Below are positions 1 to 11,120 of a stretch of 64,000 bases of DNA, one piece after another (within the stretch, counting starts at the first letter, position 1; each line of letters begins with the position of its first letter). Source of the DNA: an uncultured Eubacteriaceae bacterium (GTDB taxonomy: Bacteria > Bacillota > Clostridia > Lachnospirales > CAG-274); the NCBI GenBank assembly GCA_946497035.1, contig CAMMIW010000010.1:1-64000 (forward strand). The letters are read 5' to 3'. The position numbers and the translations under genes were made by a program. Below the pieces are notes generated by a model. The model was not told where the DNA came from and did not search any database. It worked only from the letters and a program-made list of their open reading frames with translations.

Positions 1-2353
<2,353 letters not shown>

Positions 2354-2361
2354 AAATAAAT

Positions 2362-2399
2362 AAAGGTAGGTTTTTACGAAATAAAAACCTGCCCTTTTG
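2362..2399 (+). terminator. Intrinsic terminator after lacZ
   Basis: AAAGGTAGGTTTTTA pairs with TAAAAACCTGCCCTTT across a short loop, with one bulged base, and ends in CCTTTTGTT. It follows the lacZ stop codon by about ten bases. Confidence 0.7.
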
Positions 2400-2514
2400 T
2401 TATGTAACTAAAACACCTAAAAAATACATTAATAAAAGTATAATTATTACTTGAAGATTATATATTATTAAGTTATAATATATAACTAGGTAATAAAATA
2501 TATAGGTGATATAA

Positions 2515-4371
2515 ATGATAAGCTTAACTTTAAATGAAAATCAATATAAAGCTATGATACATCAAAAGGGGCCTATGCTAGTTTTATCTGGGCCAGGTAG
2601 TGGAAAAACAACCGTTATAACATATAGAATAAAAAATCTAATTGAAAAATTTGGTGTAAATCCTAGTGATATTTTAGTTATTACTTTTACAAAGGCTGCA
2701 TCTGAAGAGATGAAAGAAAGATTTAATGATATATGTAATTTTTCCTATAATGTAACCTTTGGAACATTTCATTCATATTTTTTTAGGATTATTAGAGATT
2801 ATTATAAATATAATTTAAACGATATTTTAGATGATAGCCAAAAAATAAATATTATAAAAAAAATAATTATAAATAATAATATTTCTTTTGAAAATGAAGA
2901 AGAATTTATCCAGTCTATTATATGTGAAATATCTTTAATGAAAAATGAGCTTATAAATCCTATCTTTTTTAATTCTAAATGTATAGATAACAATAGCTTT
3001 AATTTAATATTTGAACAGTATGAAAAAGTGAAATATGAGCAAAAGAAGATAGATTTTGATGATATGCTTATACAATGTTATAATTTATTAAAAGAAAATC
3101 AAATAGTAAGGAAAGCTTGGTCTGATAAATATAAATATATTTTAATTGACGAGTTTCAAGATACAAACAGGGTGCAATATGAATGTATAAAGATGCTAGC
3201 AAATGATGAGAAAAATATATTTGTTGTAGGTGATGACGACCAAAGTATATATGGTTTTAGAGGTTCTAGGCCAGAATTTTTACATAAGTTTTATAAAGAT
3301 TTTGAAAATAGTAAAAAGATTATATTAAATACTAATTATCGTTCTACAAAACAAATCATTAATTTATGCAACAAAGTTATAACAGAAAATAAAAATAGAT
3401 ACGAAAAAAATATTATAGGAACGGACAAAGAATATAAAGCACCAATATTAATAAGAGCCTATGATTCTTACGAAGAAGCTAAAAAGATTGTAGAAAAAAT
3501 AGACAAATTAAAAAAAGATTATCCTTTAGAAGAAATTGCAATAATATATAGAACAAATTTACAAGCTAGAGTTATTGTAGAAACATTAAAAGATTATAAC
3601 CTAGAATATCAATTAAAAGATAAACTAACTAGTATATATGATCATTTTATAGCTAAAGATATAATGGCATATTTAAAATTATCTATAAACAAGTTAGATA
3701 ATGAGGCTTTTTTTAGAATAGCAAATAAGCCTAAAAGATTTTTAAATAAAGATATGTTAAAAGAGGCTTTAGATATTTGCAAAGATGAAACATCTGCTTT
3801 AGAATATTTATATTGTAAAGTAAGTTTAAAACCTTGGCAATTAGAAAATGTGAATGAACTTTTATTTCATATAGGCCAAATTAAAAATAAAAATGCTTAT
3901 GATGCTATAAGATATATAATAAAAATAGTAAAATATGAAAATTATTTAGAAGAATATGCAGATTTTAAAAATATAACCACAAAAGGACTAATAGAAATAT
4001 TAAACGAAGTGTTAGAATCGGCAAAAGGTTATAATAGTATAGAAGAATATTTACAACATATAGAAATAATCAATCAAGAGATTTTTAAAAATTATAAAAA
4101 TACAAATAACCAAAAAGGTGTTGTTCTTACTACTATGCACAGTGCTAAAGGGCTAGAGTTTGAAGTTGTTTTTGTTATAGGTTGTGTAGAAGGTATTATA
4201 CCTCACGAAAAAAGTAAAAACCATTTAGAAATAGAAGAAGAAAGAAGATTATTTTATGTTGCTCTTACAAGAGCTAAAATGTTATTATATATATCAATAA
4301 TAGAAAATAAATATGAAAACAAAGTTTTGCCTAGTAGATTTTTAAATAAATTGATAAATATTAAGAGGTGA
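2515..4371 (+). CDS. UvrD/Rep/PcrA-type superfamily 1A DNA helicase, short form
   Basis: ATP-dependent 3'-5' DNA helicase of the UvrD/Rep family, acting in repair or replication restart. Visible motifs in order: Walker A GPGSGKTT (near residue 27), LVITFTKAASEEM (motif Ia), LIDEFQDTN (motif II), GDDDQSIYGFRG (motif III), NYRSTKQI (motif IV), TTMHSAKGLEFEVVFVIG (motif V) and RRLFYVALTRAK (motif VI). At 618 residues it is about 100 shorter than PcrA and lacks the basic C-terminal tail that binds RNA polymerase in PcrA. It is therefore probably an accessory paralogue rather than the main PcrA. The ATG is preceded by TAGGTGAT. It is followed after 4 bases by a tiny membrane protein gene and appears co-transcribed with it. 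Confidence 0.9.
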   Translation: MISLTLNENQYKAMIHQKGPMLVLSGPGSGKTTVITYRIKNLIEKFGVNPSDILVITFTKAASEEMKERFNDICNFSYNVTFGTFHSYFFRIIRDYYKYNLNDILDDSQKINIIKKIIINNNISFENEEEFIQSIICEISLMKNELINPIFFNSKCIDNNSFNLIFEQYEKVKYEQKKIDFDDMLIQCYNLLKENQIVRKAWSDKYKYILIDEFQDTNRVQYECIKMLANDEKNIFVVGDDDQSIYGFRGSRPEFLHKFYKDFENSKKIILNTNYRSTKQIINLCNKVITENKNRYEKNIIGTDKEYKAPILIRAYDSYEEAKKIVEKIDKLKKDYPLEEIAIIYRTNLQARVIVETLKDYNLEYQLKDKLTSIYDHFIAKDIMAYLKLSINKLDNEAFFRIANKPKRFLNKDMLKEALDICKDETSALEYLYCKVSLKPWQLENVNELLFHIGQIKNKNAYDAIRYIIKIVKYENYLEEYADFKNITTKGLIEILNEVLESAKGYNSIEEYLQHIEIINQEIFKNYKNTNNQKGVVLTTMHSAKGLEFEVVFVIGCVEGIIPHEKSKNHLEIEEERRLFYVALTRAKMLLYISIIENKYENKVLPSRFLNKLINIKR

Positions 4372-4375
4372 TTTT

Positions 4376-4489
4376 ATGAAAAAAAATAAAAAAGAACAAA
4401 AAAGACTAATAGCACAAATTATAGCTATTTTATTAGTTATATCTATGCTAATTAGCTTTGCAATACCTTTTTTAGGCATATTAACTTAA
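4376..4489 (+). CDS. 37-residue single-pass membrane protein (DUF4044-like)
   Basis: MKKNKKEQKRLIAQ leads into one hydrophobic helix of about 20 residues (IIAILLVISMLISF), ending GILT. The Shine-Dalgarno AAGAGGTG overlaps the end of the helicase gene and sits 6-7 bases before the ATG. Very small proteins with a Lys-rich start and one membrane helix (DUF4044 family) are common in Clostridia. The pattern fits, but the family call is from memory of that pattern and the function is unknown. It stands between the helicase and the 745-aa acidic membrane protein, all on one strand with short gaps. Confidence 0.7.
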   Translation: MKKNKKEQKRLIAQIIAILLVISMLISFAIPFLGILT

Positions 4490-4507
4490 TTTTTTGGAGG
4501 TAAAAAA

Positions 4508-6745
4508 ATGGATATTGATGATTTAGAAAAACAACTTGGTTTGTCAGATGAAAACTTGAACAATGACAAGACAAACGAAGAGCTAGAAGATATTATTAAT
4601 TTGTTAAATTCTTCTGAAGAAGATATTATTAACATTCAAAATGATTCAGAAATTTTTGAAGGTTTATCTCAAGAAGAGTTAGATATGTTAATGCAAGAAG
4701 ATGCAGAAATAGATATAAATGATATAGATACAGATCCTATGAGTGATATATCTATTTATGCTGATGAAAAGCCTTTAACAGAGGAGCTAAAAGAAAGCAT
4801 TTCTTCAGGCGAAGATGAAGAAGAAAACCAAGAAGATGGACAAGACTCTGAAGAGCTATCTGATCAACAAGATGAAGAATATGAAGAAGATGGAGAAGAT
4901 GAAGAGCAAACAATTTCAGAAGAAGACTTTTTGAGCTTTATGTCTGAAGATGGAGAAGATGAACAAGAAGAACCTAGCCAAGAGGATGAAAATGTTTATG
5001 CAGAGCAAAATGACGAGCCTATTGAAGAGCAAATAATGTCAGAAGAAGACTTTTTAAACTTTATGGAAACCCCAGAAGGAGAAGGGGAGTTTTTAGAATT
5101 TGTAGAGGCACCTAAAAAAGGGAAAAAACAAAAGAAAGCTAAAAAACCTAAAAAACCTAAAAATGCTAAAAAAGATAATTCTAAAGGAGATAAACCTAGC
5201 ATATTAATTATAGGAAGTATAATATTTTTAATAACACTTATAATTATTACTATTATCTTTTTTACTGTTGCAATAAAAAAAGCAAATAGTATTGCGGTGC
5301 AAAATCAAATAGATAGTGATAACGCTTTATCAAAATATAGGCCAGAAGATAAAAACACAGTTTATTTTGATATGGCTAAAAATATAGATGATGAAACTAT
5401 CATATTAGAAAAAGTACATATCGGGCAAAAAAATACAACTTTTTATTTTAAAAATAAAATAGATCTTATAAAATATAATATTACTCTTACAGATGCTGAA
5501 GAAAATTTATACCCAATGGATTTAAATTTTACAGTAGATGGGCATAATAAAAATAATACTATATTAAGGTTTGATAGTATAATAGGAAATAAAAAAGGCT
5601 TAAAATTAATATTTGAAAGCTTATCTACAGGAGAAAAAACAGAGTTTAATTTAAGTTTTGATGCAACACTTGAGCCAGAACAAACCACTTATATAAATAG
5701 CAGAATAAAAAATTATTTCGAAGATTATAGTATAAATATTAATTATTCTGAATTTGGTGAAAATTACTCTAGAATAGATTATACTATAGAACCTATAGGT
5801 AATGCAAATTATCAAATGCAACAAGGAAATTTAAATGAAAAAGATTATATAAAGCTTAAAGAGGGAGAAGAATATGTGGGAGCTCTTGCTGATAAACCTG
5901 TTGAATATAGCATAGATAACAAAATTATAGGAAGAATGGATTTTGAATCTGTTGAAAATACAAAAGGTGATGTTATTATACAATTTGATAACATATATAA
6001 AAAATATCCTATAAATGAAAAATTTTCTTTAAGTCAAATTAGAAATGGCAACATATCTTACGATTTTGGAAAATATAGGGTAAAAATAGAAGGTATGCAC
6101 AAATTTGATAATAAATATGTATTAGTTTTACATACTCAAGATACAAGTATTAGCACAGAAGGTAAATCTCCAAATTCTAATCGTGTAGAGACAAAATTAG
6201 ATGTAGAAATGATAGCAACAGATAAAAATGGTGTAGATATTATTATATCTCCTACAGAGGTTAGATCAGCATCTTATGGTACAGATATTATATTTGATTT
6301 AGATGAACAACAAATGAGTATATTAAGAGGTATTTCTACTAATAATATTAGTGTTAATTTAAAATCTGCTCTTTTAAAAGAAAAATCTGCTACCATTCCT
6401 TTAAGTTTAAATAGAGGTTTAGATAGACAAATAGTTTCACATGAAATTATGGAAAAACAAATTTCTCAAGCTTTTGAAAGTAGATTGAAAGGTAAAAATT
6501 ATATAGACGTAACAAATAATACAGACTTAATTAAAGAATATACACCATTAATGGGCAAAGTTATAAAAAGTGATTTAACATTTGTATCTAAAAATCTAGA
6601 TAATGATCAATTAGAAGCTATTGTTCAAGAATCTATACAAATAAAAGAAGAAGGAAAAACTAAAGTTGTATATAAAAATCATAAAATAAAAGCAAAATAT
6701 GAAAATGATAAATGGACAATATACTTTGATGAGATAATAAAATAG
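4508..6745 (+). CDS. Large acidic membrane-anchored protein of unknown function
   Basis: 745 residues, not recognised as a named family. Residues 1-200 are extremely acidic, dense in Glu/Asp, with a repeated motif ISEEDFLSFM / MSEEDFLNFM (near 137 and 177). Residues about 200-228 are a Lys-rich stretch (KKGKKQKKAKKPKKPK), followed by a single membrane helix at about 230-253 (ILIIGSIIFLITLI). The remaining 490 residues are beta-rich and would lie outside the cell if the Lys-rich stretch marks the cytoplasmic side. The start is firm: TTTTTGGAGG is 7 bases before the ATG. It sits with other envelope genes (SHOCT/DUF4097, VanW). A cytoplasmic acidic tail joined to an extracellular sensor or adhesin-like domain is an inference from topology only. 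Confidence 0.8.
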   Translation: MDIDDLEKQLGLSDENLNNDKTNEELEDIINLLNSSEEDIINIQNDSEIFEGLSQEELDMLMQEDAEIDINDIDTDPMSDISIYADEKPLTEELKESISSGEDEEENQEDGQDSEELSDQQDEEYEEDGEDEEQTISEEDFLSFMSEDGEDEQEEPSQEDENVYAEQNDEPIEEQIMSEEDFLNFMETPEGEGEFLEFVEAPKKGKKQKKAKKPKKPKNAKKDNSKGDKPSILIIGSIIFLITLIIITIIFFTVAIKKANSIAVQNQIDSDNALSKYRPEDKNTVYFDMAKNIDDETIILEKVHIGQKNTTFYFKNKIDLIKYNITLTDAEENLYPMDLNFTVDGHNKNNTILRFDSIIGNKKGLKLIFESLSTGEKTEFNLSFDATLEPEQTTYINSRIKNYFEDYSININYSEFGENYSRIDYTIEPIGNANYQMQQGNLNEKDYIKLKEGEEYVGALADKPVEYSIDNKIIGRMDFESVENTKGDVIIQFDNIYKKYPINEKFSLSQIRNGNISYDFGKYRVKIEGMHKFDNKYVLVLHTQDTSISTEGKSPNSNRVETKLDVEMIATDKNGVDIIISPTEVRSASYGTDIIFDLDEQQMSILRGISTNNISVNLKSALLKEKSATIPLSLNRGLDRQIVSHEIMEKQISQAFESRLKGKNYIDVTNNTDLIKEYTPLMGKVIKSDLTFVSKNLDNDQLEAIVQESIQIKEEGKTKVVYKNHKIKAKYENDKWTIYFDEIIK

Positions 6746-6818
6746 ATATAAAATCATTAAACTTAATTAAAATTTTTTCGTATTATTATTTAGTTAAAAA
6801 ATTTTAAGGAGTGATTTT

Positions 6819-7904
6819 ATGAGTAATGAGAAAATAAAAATATTAAAAATGTTAGAAAATGGAGAGATAACAGCAGATGAGGCAAGTAAGCTATTATCTG
6901 CTGTAGAAGGTAAATCTTTTTATACATCTACAAATAACAATAATAATAGTAACAATAATAATAATGGAAGCAGTATAGATTTTAATAAAATTGTAAATAA
7001 AATAACTAGTACAACTCAGGTTTTAGCTAAAAAAACTTCTCAAATATATAACGGTTTAGAAAAAGAATTTAAAGGAATATTTAAAAATATAAATACATCT
7101 TCTAATAAAAGCAACATTTGTAAAGAATTTAACATAGATTTAACAGATGTTAACAATACTTTAGACGTAAAATCTTTAAATGGTGAAATGGTTTTAAAGG
7201 GATATAATGGGGATAAATTAACTTTAAAAGCTATATATATACCTAAAGATATTAACGCTAATATAGATTTTTATAACACAGATAATAAAAAATATATTTT
7301 TACATTTAGAGAAGAAATTTTTGAAAAAGTATCAATAGAGGTTTTAGTTCCTAAAAAATATTTTGATACTATATGTGTAGGCGGTTTAAATTCTAACTTT
7401 TCTTTAGATTCTTTAAACTTTAAAAATATAATATCAGACACAACCAATTGTAATGGTATAGTAGAAAATTGTGAAGGAAATGATATAAATATTAACAATG
7501 TTAATGGTAAATTAATTATTAGAGGCATCAAATCAGATAATTTAAAAGTATGTAATATAAATAGTTATGTAAAATTAAAAAATATTGACATAAAAAATGT
7601 ATCGGTTGATGTTCTTAATGGAGAGATAGATGTTGTAAATGATTATTTAAATTTATTTGATGACTATAAATGGAAATTAGAAACTCAAAATAACCCTATA
7701 AATGTTGAAATAAATACAGACAACATTAATTATAATATAGATGCAAAAACTTCTTTAGGAAGGGTAAATATATTAAAAAATAACCTAATTTATTCTGAAA
7801 AAAGTGATTTTAAGGTTGTAGCTATAACTGAAAATAAAAATGAATTATTTAAAAATTTAAGTTTATTTTTAGAAACTACTAATTCTACTATAATTTTAAG
7901 CTAG
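6819..7904 (+). CDS. SHOCT-like domain / DUF4097-family protein (YvlB-LiaX-like)
   Basis: 361 residues. The N-terminal 31 residues (EKIKILKMLENGEITADEASKLLSAVEG) are the two-helix SHOCT-like domain found at the start of YvlB/LiaX-type envelope-stress proteins. An Asn-run linker (about residues 38-51) follows. The rest (about 105-361) is a repetitive beta-strand region with alternating Asn/Asp and hydrophobic residues, as in DUF4097 beta-helix adhesin-like domains. No signal peptide or membrane helix is visible. In related bacteria these proteins belong to cell-envelope stress responses to lipid II-targeting antibiotics. That role is borrowed from the family and not shown here. SD AAGGAGTG precedes the ATG. 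Confidence 0.75.
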   Translation: MSNEKIKILKMLENGEITADEASKLLSAVEGKSFYTSTNNNNNSNNNNNGSSIDFNKIVNKITSTTQVLAKKTSQIYNGLEKEFKGIFKNINTSSNKSNICKEFNIDLTDVNNTLDVKSLNGEMVLKGYNGDKLTLKAIYIPKDINANIDFYNTDNKKYIFTFREEIFEKVSIEVLVPKKYFDTICVGGLNSNFSLDSLNFKNIISDTTNCNGIVENCEGNDININNVNGKLIIRGIKSDNLKVCNINSYVKLKNIDIKNVSVDVLNGEIDVVNDYLNLFDDYKWKLETQNNPINVEINTDNINYNIDAKTSLGRVNILKNNLIYSEKSDFKVVAITENKNELFKNLSLFLETTNSTIILS

Positions 7905-8035
7905 TTATATTAGAATAATTTAGTAAAACTAATAACAACTCTAATAAAAGGGAATAAAAATAATTATAAATTTAAAATTATTAACGTCTAACTCTTCCAT
8001 AATTTTTAAATAGGTTATGTTTGGAGGGAAAGGTA

Positions 8036-9601
8036 TTGTCAAAAAATGTGGGTAAAAATAAAAATATATTATTAGGGGTTATAATAGTTTTATCTGTTAT
8101 ATTAGTTGTTGTTGCTGTTTCTGGTATTATATTTTTTAAAATTCAGCTAGAAAATAAAAAAATTTTAAACAATCCTAACATATATAATAATATTTTTATA
8201 GGAGATTTAAACGTTTCTAATATGTCTAAAGAGCAGGCTCAAAAAGCTTTAGAAAATATAAAATTAGATGAAATAATTACTTTATCTTATAAAGATAAAC
8301 AATATTCTTTTAATAAGCAAGATTTTGGGGTTACATTAGATAAAGAAAAAGCTTTAGAAAATGTATATAACATTGGTAGAATTGGCTCAGAAAAAGAAAG
8401 AATAGAAACTATTAAATCTTTAGAAGAAAATATGCAAAATATAACTATAACTAGAAATATAAACGAAGAAATTGCTAAAAAAAAGCTTGAAGAAATAGCT
8501 AAAAATATAAATATAGAGCCTAAAAATGCTACATTAGAAAAAACAGATAAGGGCTTTAATGTTATAGATGGTAATAATGGTTTAAAAGTTAATTTTGATG
8601 AAACATATGCGATTTTATATGACGCTTTACAACAAGAAGGGGATAAAACAGTAGAAATAATTGTGGAAGAAACTAAGCCTCAATATACATCACAAGAGCT
8701 TAATAAAATACAAGATAAATTAGGCACTTTTGTTACTCAATATACTAATAAAGGTGGGAGCGATAACAATCGTATAATTAATATGAAGGTTGCTTCTGAA
8801 AGAATAAATGGTACAATTTTATATCCTGGTGAAGTTTTTTCTACAAATAAAAAATTTGGAGCAACTACAAAATCAAACGGATATAAACCAGCTCCAACAA
8901 TATTAAATGGAAAATTTGTAGATGAATATGGTGGTGGTGTTTGTCAAATATCTAGCACACTTTATAATGCGGTATTAGAATCTGAACTAGATATAGTAGA
9001 AAGACAAAATCATTCTTTAAAAGTAGGCTATTTAGATTATGGATATGATGCCACTTTAGCAGGTGATTATATAGATTTTAAATTTAAAAATAATACAAAT
9101 TATCCTATATATATTGAAAGCTATTTAACTAGTAATGAGGTTGTTTGTAACATTTATGGTTATGATGAAAGGCCAGATAATAGAGAGGTAAAATTTGAAA
9201 ATGTTTTAGTTGAAGTTATTGAGCCTGGCCCTAAAGTTATAAAAGAAACAGACGAATTGCCGGAAGGCCAACAAAAAGTAACTGTTAAGCCTTTAAAAGG
9301 ATATAAATATAAATTATATAAGTTAGTTTATATAGATGGAAAGTTACAAGAAAAAGTTTTAGTTAATAATAGCTATTATAGGCCAAGAGCAGAAGAGGTT
9401 TTAGTTGGAACGAAAAAGGTTCAATCTGTAGCTAATATAGATTCTAAGCCTATTAATACTACAAAAGAAAAACCAACAGAAACAACAACTAAAACGATAG
9501 AAACTACCTTAGAAACAACAACAGAATTGACAGAAACAACAACACAAATAATAGAAGAACCTATAATAGAAAATCCTACAATAGAAGACAATATGCAATA
9601 A
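8036..9601 (+). CDS. VanW-family membrane-anchored protein
   Basis: 521 residues from the TTG at 8036. GGAGGG lies 7 bases upstream, which makes the more upstream in-frame TTG at 8021 unlikely because it overlaps the Shine-Dalgarno. Order: cytoplasmic start, a membrane helix at about residues 9-32 (ILLGVIIVLSVILVVVAVSG), one or two YoaR/putative peptidoglycan-binding domains (about 45-215), then the VanW domain (about 225-385) with LYPGEVFS, GGGVCQISSTLYNA and GYDATL motifs. The tail is Thr/Glu-rich low complexity (about 470-521), probably a wall-spanning stretch. VanW proteins accompany glycopeptide-resistance and sporulation or envelope loci, but their biochemical function is not established. 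A strong terminator follows at once. Confidence 0.88.
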   Translation: MSKNVGKNKNILLGVIIVLSVILVVVAVSGIIFFKIQLENKKILNNPNIYNNIFIGDLNVSNMSKEQAQKALENIKLDEIITLSYKDKQYSFNKQDFGVTLDKEKALENVYNIGRIGSEKERIETIKSLEENMQNITITRNINEEIAKKKLEEIAKNINIEPKNATLEKTDKGFNVIDGNNGLKVNFDETYAILYDALQQEGDKTVEIIVEETKPQYTSQELNKIQDKLGTFVTQYTNKGGSDNNRIINMKVASERINGTILYPGEVFSTNKKFGATTKSNGYKPAPTILNGKFVDEYGGGVCQISSTLYNAVLESELDIVERQNHSLKVGYLDYGYDATLAGDYIDFKFKNNTNYPIYIESYLTSNEVVCNIYGYDERPDNREVKFENVLVEVIEPGPKVIKETDELPEGQQKVTVKPLKGYKYKLYKLVYIDGKLQEKVLVNNSYYRPRAEEVLVGTKKVQSVANIDSKPINTTKEKPTETTTKTIETTLETTTELTETTTQIIEEPIIENPTIEDNMQ

Positions 9602-9604
9602 AAT

Positions 9605-9638
9605 AAAAAGGCTATAGATTTTTATCTATAGCCTTTTT
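9605..9638 (+). terminator. Strong intrinsic terminator after the VanW gene
   Basis: A 15-bp perfect stem (AAAAAGGCTATAGAT with ATCTATAGCCTTTTT) around a TTTT loop. The A run and T run make it usable from both strands. Confidence 0.9.
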
Positions 9639-9711
9639 AATATCAAAATGTAATAATTAATATATATATATAATATTGTTGATCGACTTTTTCTAATATT
9701 TATTATAGAGG

Positions 9712-10389
9712 TTATATAAATAAATAAATTAAAACAGTCATAATACCTGCAAGGCCTATTGCTATACCACTTAAAGCACCTTCTGTTTCTCCTATTTCTA
9801 TTGCTTTAGATGTTCCCACACCATGGCTAGATGTACCAATAGCAAGCCCACTAGCGACAGGATTATCTATTTTAAATATTTTTATTAATGTAGGAGATAA
9901 AACAGCACCTAATATACCAGATATACAAACACAAGTAATAGTTATAGATGTGATACCTCCTGTTTTTTTAGCTAAATCAAGAGCTATAGGGATAGTAACA
10001 GATTTTGGTAATATACCATTAGTAACATTATCATCTAGGCCAAATAATTTTGCCATAAAAAGAATACTTAATATAGATACTAAAGACCCAACAAATGTGC
10101 CTATTATAATAGGTAAAAAATTATGCTTTATTATCTTTATTTTATGATACATAGATATAGCAAGAGCAGCTGTAGCAGGTGTTAGCATCATATTTATTAT
10201 GCTACCGCCTTTTTGATAGCTGGTAGAAGGTATATTAAATATTAATAAAAAGCTAATAATAAATATTAGAGATAATATAAAAGGGGAGCAAAAAGGTGAT
10301 TTTACCTTTTTATATATAATAACGCCTATTTCAAAGGCTATTAAAGTTATGCTAATTCCAAAAAGAGGGCTATTTAATATTTGTTCCAT
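9712..10389 (-). CDS. lrgB: LrgB/CidB-family membrane protein
   Basis: 225 residues, nearly all membrane helices, matching LrgB in length. Conserved LrgB features are PKSVTIPIALDLAKKTGG and the C-terminal SHGVGTSKA...E...EGALSGIAIGLAG. LrgA/LrgB and CidA/CidB pairs were described as holin/antiholin-like controllers of autolysis, and later work links them to pyruvate or by-product transport across the membrane. The gene overlaps the end of lrgA by about 20 bases, with AGAAAGGA upstream of its ATG, so the two are translationally coupled. Confidence 0.93.
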   Translation of the reverse strand: MEQILNSPLFGISITLIAFEIGVIIYKKVKSPFCSPFILSLIFIISFLLIFNIPSTSYQKGGSIINMMLTPATAALAISMYHKIKIIKHNFLPIIIGTFVGSLVSILSILFMAKLFGLDDNVTNGILPKSVTIPIALDLAKKTGGITSITITCVCISGILGAVLSPTLIKIFKIDNPVASGLAIGTSSHGVGTSKAIEIGETEGALSGIAIGLAGIMTVLIYLFI

Positions 10390-10744
10390 TTTTTTGTATC
10401 CTTTCTTGTATTTTAATAACTAATTTTACTGTATAAGCTGTAGCTAAAAATGTTAATAAAAAACTAACAAAGCTAATAAATAATATAGGAAATAATTTGT
10501 CTTTTATAGTTTCAAATTCATCCATTAAAGATATAGCTGGCGGTATAAAAAATATAGCTATATGGTTTTGTAAAAATGTTCCTACTGTTTCAATTTTTTT
10601 TATATTTAAAATTTTTGTAGCTAATAATATAAATAATATAACCATTGCCATTAAGCTAGTAGGAAATGTGAAAGGTAAAAAGCTAGATATTATTTCGCTA
10701 AAAAAACTTATTAAAAATAAAATTGTAAGTTGTCTTATAATCAT
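10370..10744 (-). CDS. lrgA: LrgA/CidA-family membrane protein
   Basis: 124 residues with four predicted membrane helices. The typical LrgA signature is visible as LPFTFPTSLMAMVILFILL (family consensus LPxPIPGSVIGM) and FIPPAISLMD (family consensus FxPaGVGv). It is the first gene of the lrgAB pair, with AGAAAGGA 8 bases before the ATG. It is transcribed divergently from the pyrimidine operon, so the 150 bases between its start and the pyr promoter must hold its own promoter. No LytSR-type regulator is in view. Confidence 0.9.
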   Translation of the reverse strand: MIIRQLTILFLISFFSEIISSFLPFTFPTSLMAMVILFILLATKILNIKKIETVGTFLQNHIAIFFIPPAISLMDEFETIKDKLFPILFISFVSFLLTFLATAYTVKLVIKIQERIQKNGTNIK

Positions 10745-10893
10745 ATAAAAAAATCCTTTCTAAAAGTTTAATACATAAATATTTTACAATAACAGTAGCT
10801 ATATAATCAATGTAACTAATATTAAAAATATATTGATAAATTGTAAAAAATATATTAAATAATAACAAACATCGAAGATTTATAAAAAAAATG

Positions 10894-10922
10894 TTGACAA
10901 AAGGCTTTTGTAATGATAAAAT
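10894..10922 (+). promoter_or_regulatory. Sigma-A promoter of the pyrimidine operon
   Basis: TTGACA (10894-10899), 17-base spacer, TAAAAT (10917-10922). Transcription would start near 10929, giving a leader of about 190 bases before pyrB that holds a leader peptide gene and a terminator. Confidence 0.85.
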
Positions 10923-10966
10923 TTTAAAAGCAAATTAATAGATAGAGATTTAAAGGAGGAATAGAT

Positions 10967-11053
10967 ATGAACAATTTATTAAAGAAAAAGAGTTTTTTTG
11001 TTTTTGTTTTTTCTATTCTTTTATTTAATCTTTTAGGTTTTAGCAATAGTTGA
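10967..11053 (+). CDS. pyr operon leader peptide (PyrL-like), 28 residues
   Basis: A strong site, AAAGGAGGA, lies 6 bases before an ATG. The peptide begins MNNLLKKKSFFVFVFSIL and ends LLGFSNS, with many Phe, Val and Leu codons written so that the RNA has runs of seven, five and six U in its middle. The TGA stop (11051-11053) falls inside the 5' arm of the downstream terminator hairpin. In E. coli pyrBI the same arrangement (translated leader, U-rich pause tract, stop near an intrinsic terminator) senses UTP: slow transcription through the U tract keeps the ribosome close to polymerase, and the ribosome then blocks the hairpin. The layout here is directly visible. The mechanism is inferred by analogy. 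The hydrophobic peptide could alternatively be a tiny membrane protein. Confidence 0.75.
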   Translation: MNNLLKKKSFFVFVFSILLFNLLGFSNS

Positions 11054-11089
11054 GTTGTTTTATTTTCTCAGTCTTATTGCTTTTTTTTT
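11042..11089 (+). terminator. Attenuator: intrinsic terminator between leader peptide and pyrB
   Basis: The 5' arm AGCAATAGTTGAG (11042-11054) pairs with CTCAGTCTTATTGCT (11067-11081), interrupted by a small internal loop, and is followed by nine T (11081-11089). The 5' arm contains the last codons and stop of the leader peptide, so a ribosome finishing the leader would prevent the hairpin. pyrB begins 31 bases after the T run. Confidence 0.85.
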
Positions 11090-11120
11090 GAGTAAATTAT
11101 TAATTAGGAGGTTGCTTTCT

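Noticed and set aside
8021-8035. TTG at 8021 as start of the VanW gene
   Set aside because: It overlaps the GGAGGG that serves the TTG at 8036.
11055-11120. Longer pyrB start (TTG at 11055)
   Set aside because: It would translate through the terminator hairpin and T tract and has no ribosome site. PyrB homologues start at the ATG at 11121, which has AGGAGG.
10861-11120. PyrR-binding antiterminator or riboswitch before pyrB
   Set aside because: No anti-antiterminator stem with the PyrR loop consensus could be found. The only strong structure is the terminator overlapping the leader stop.
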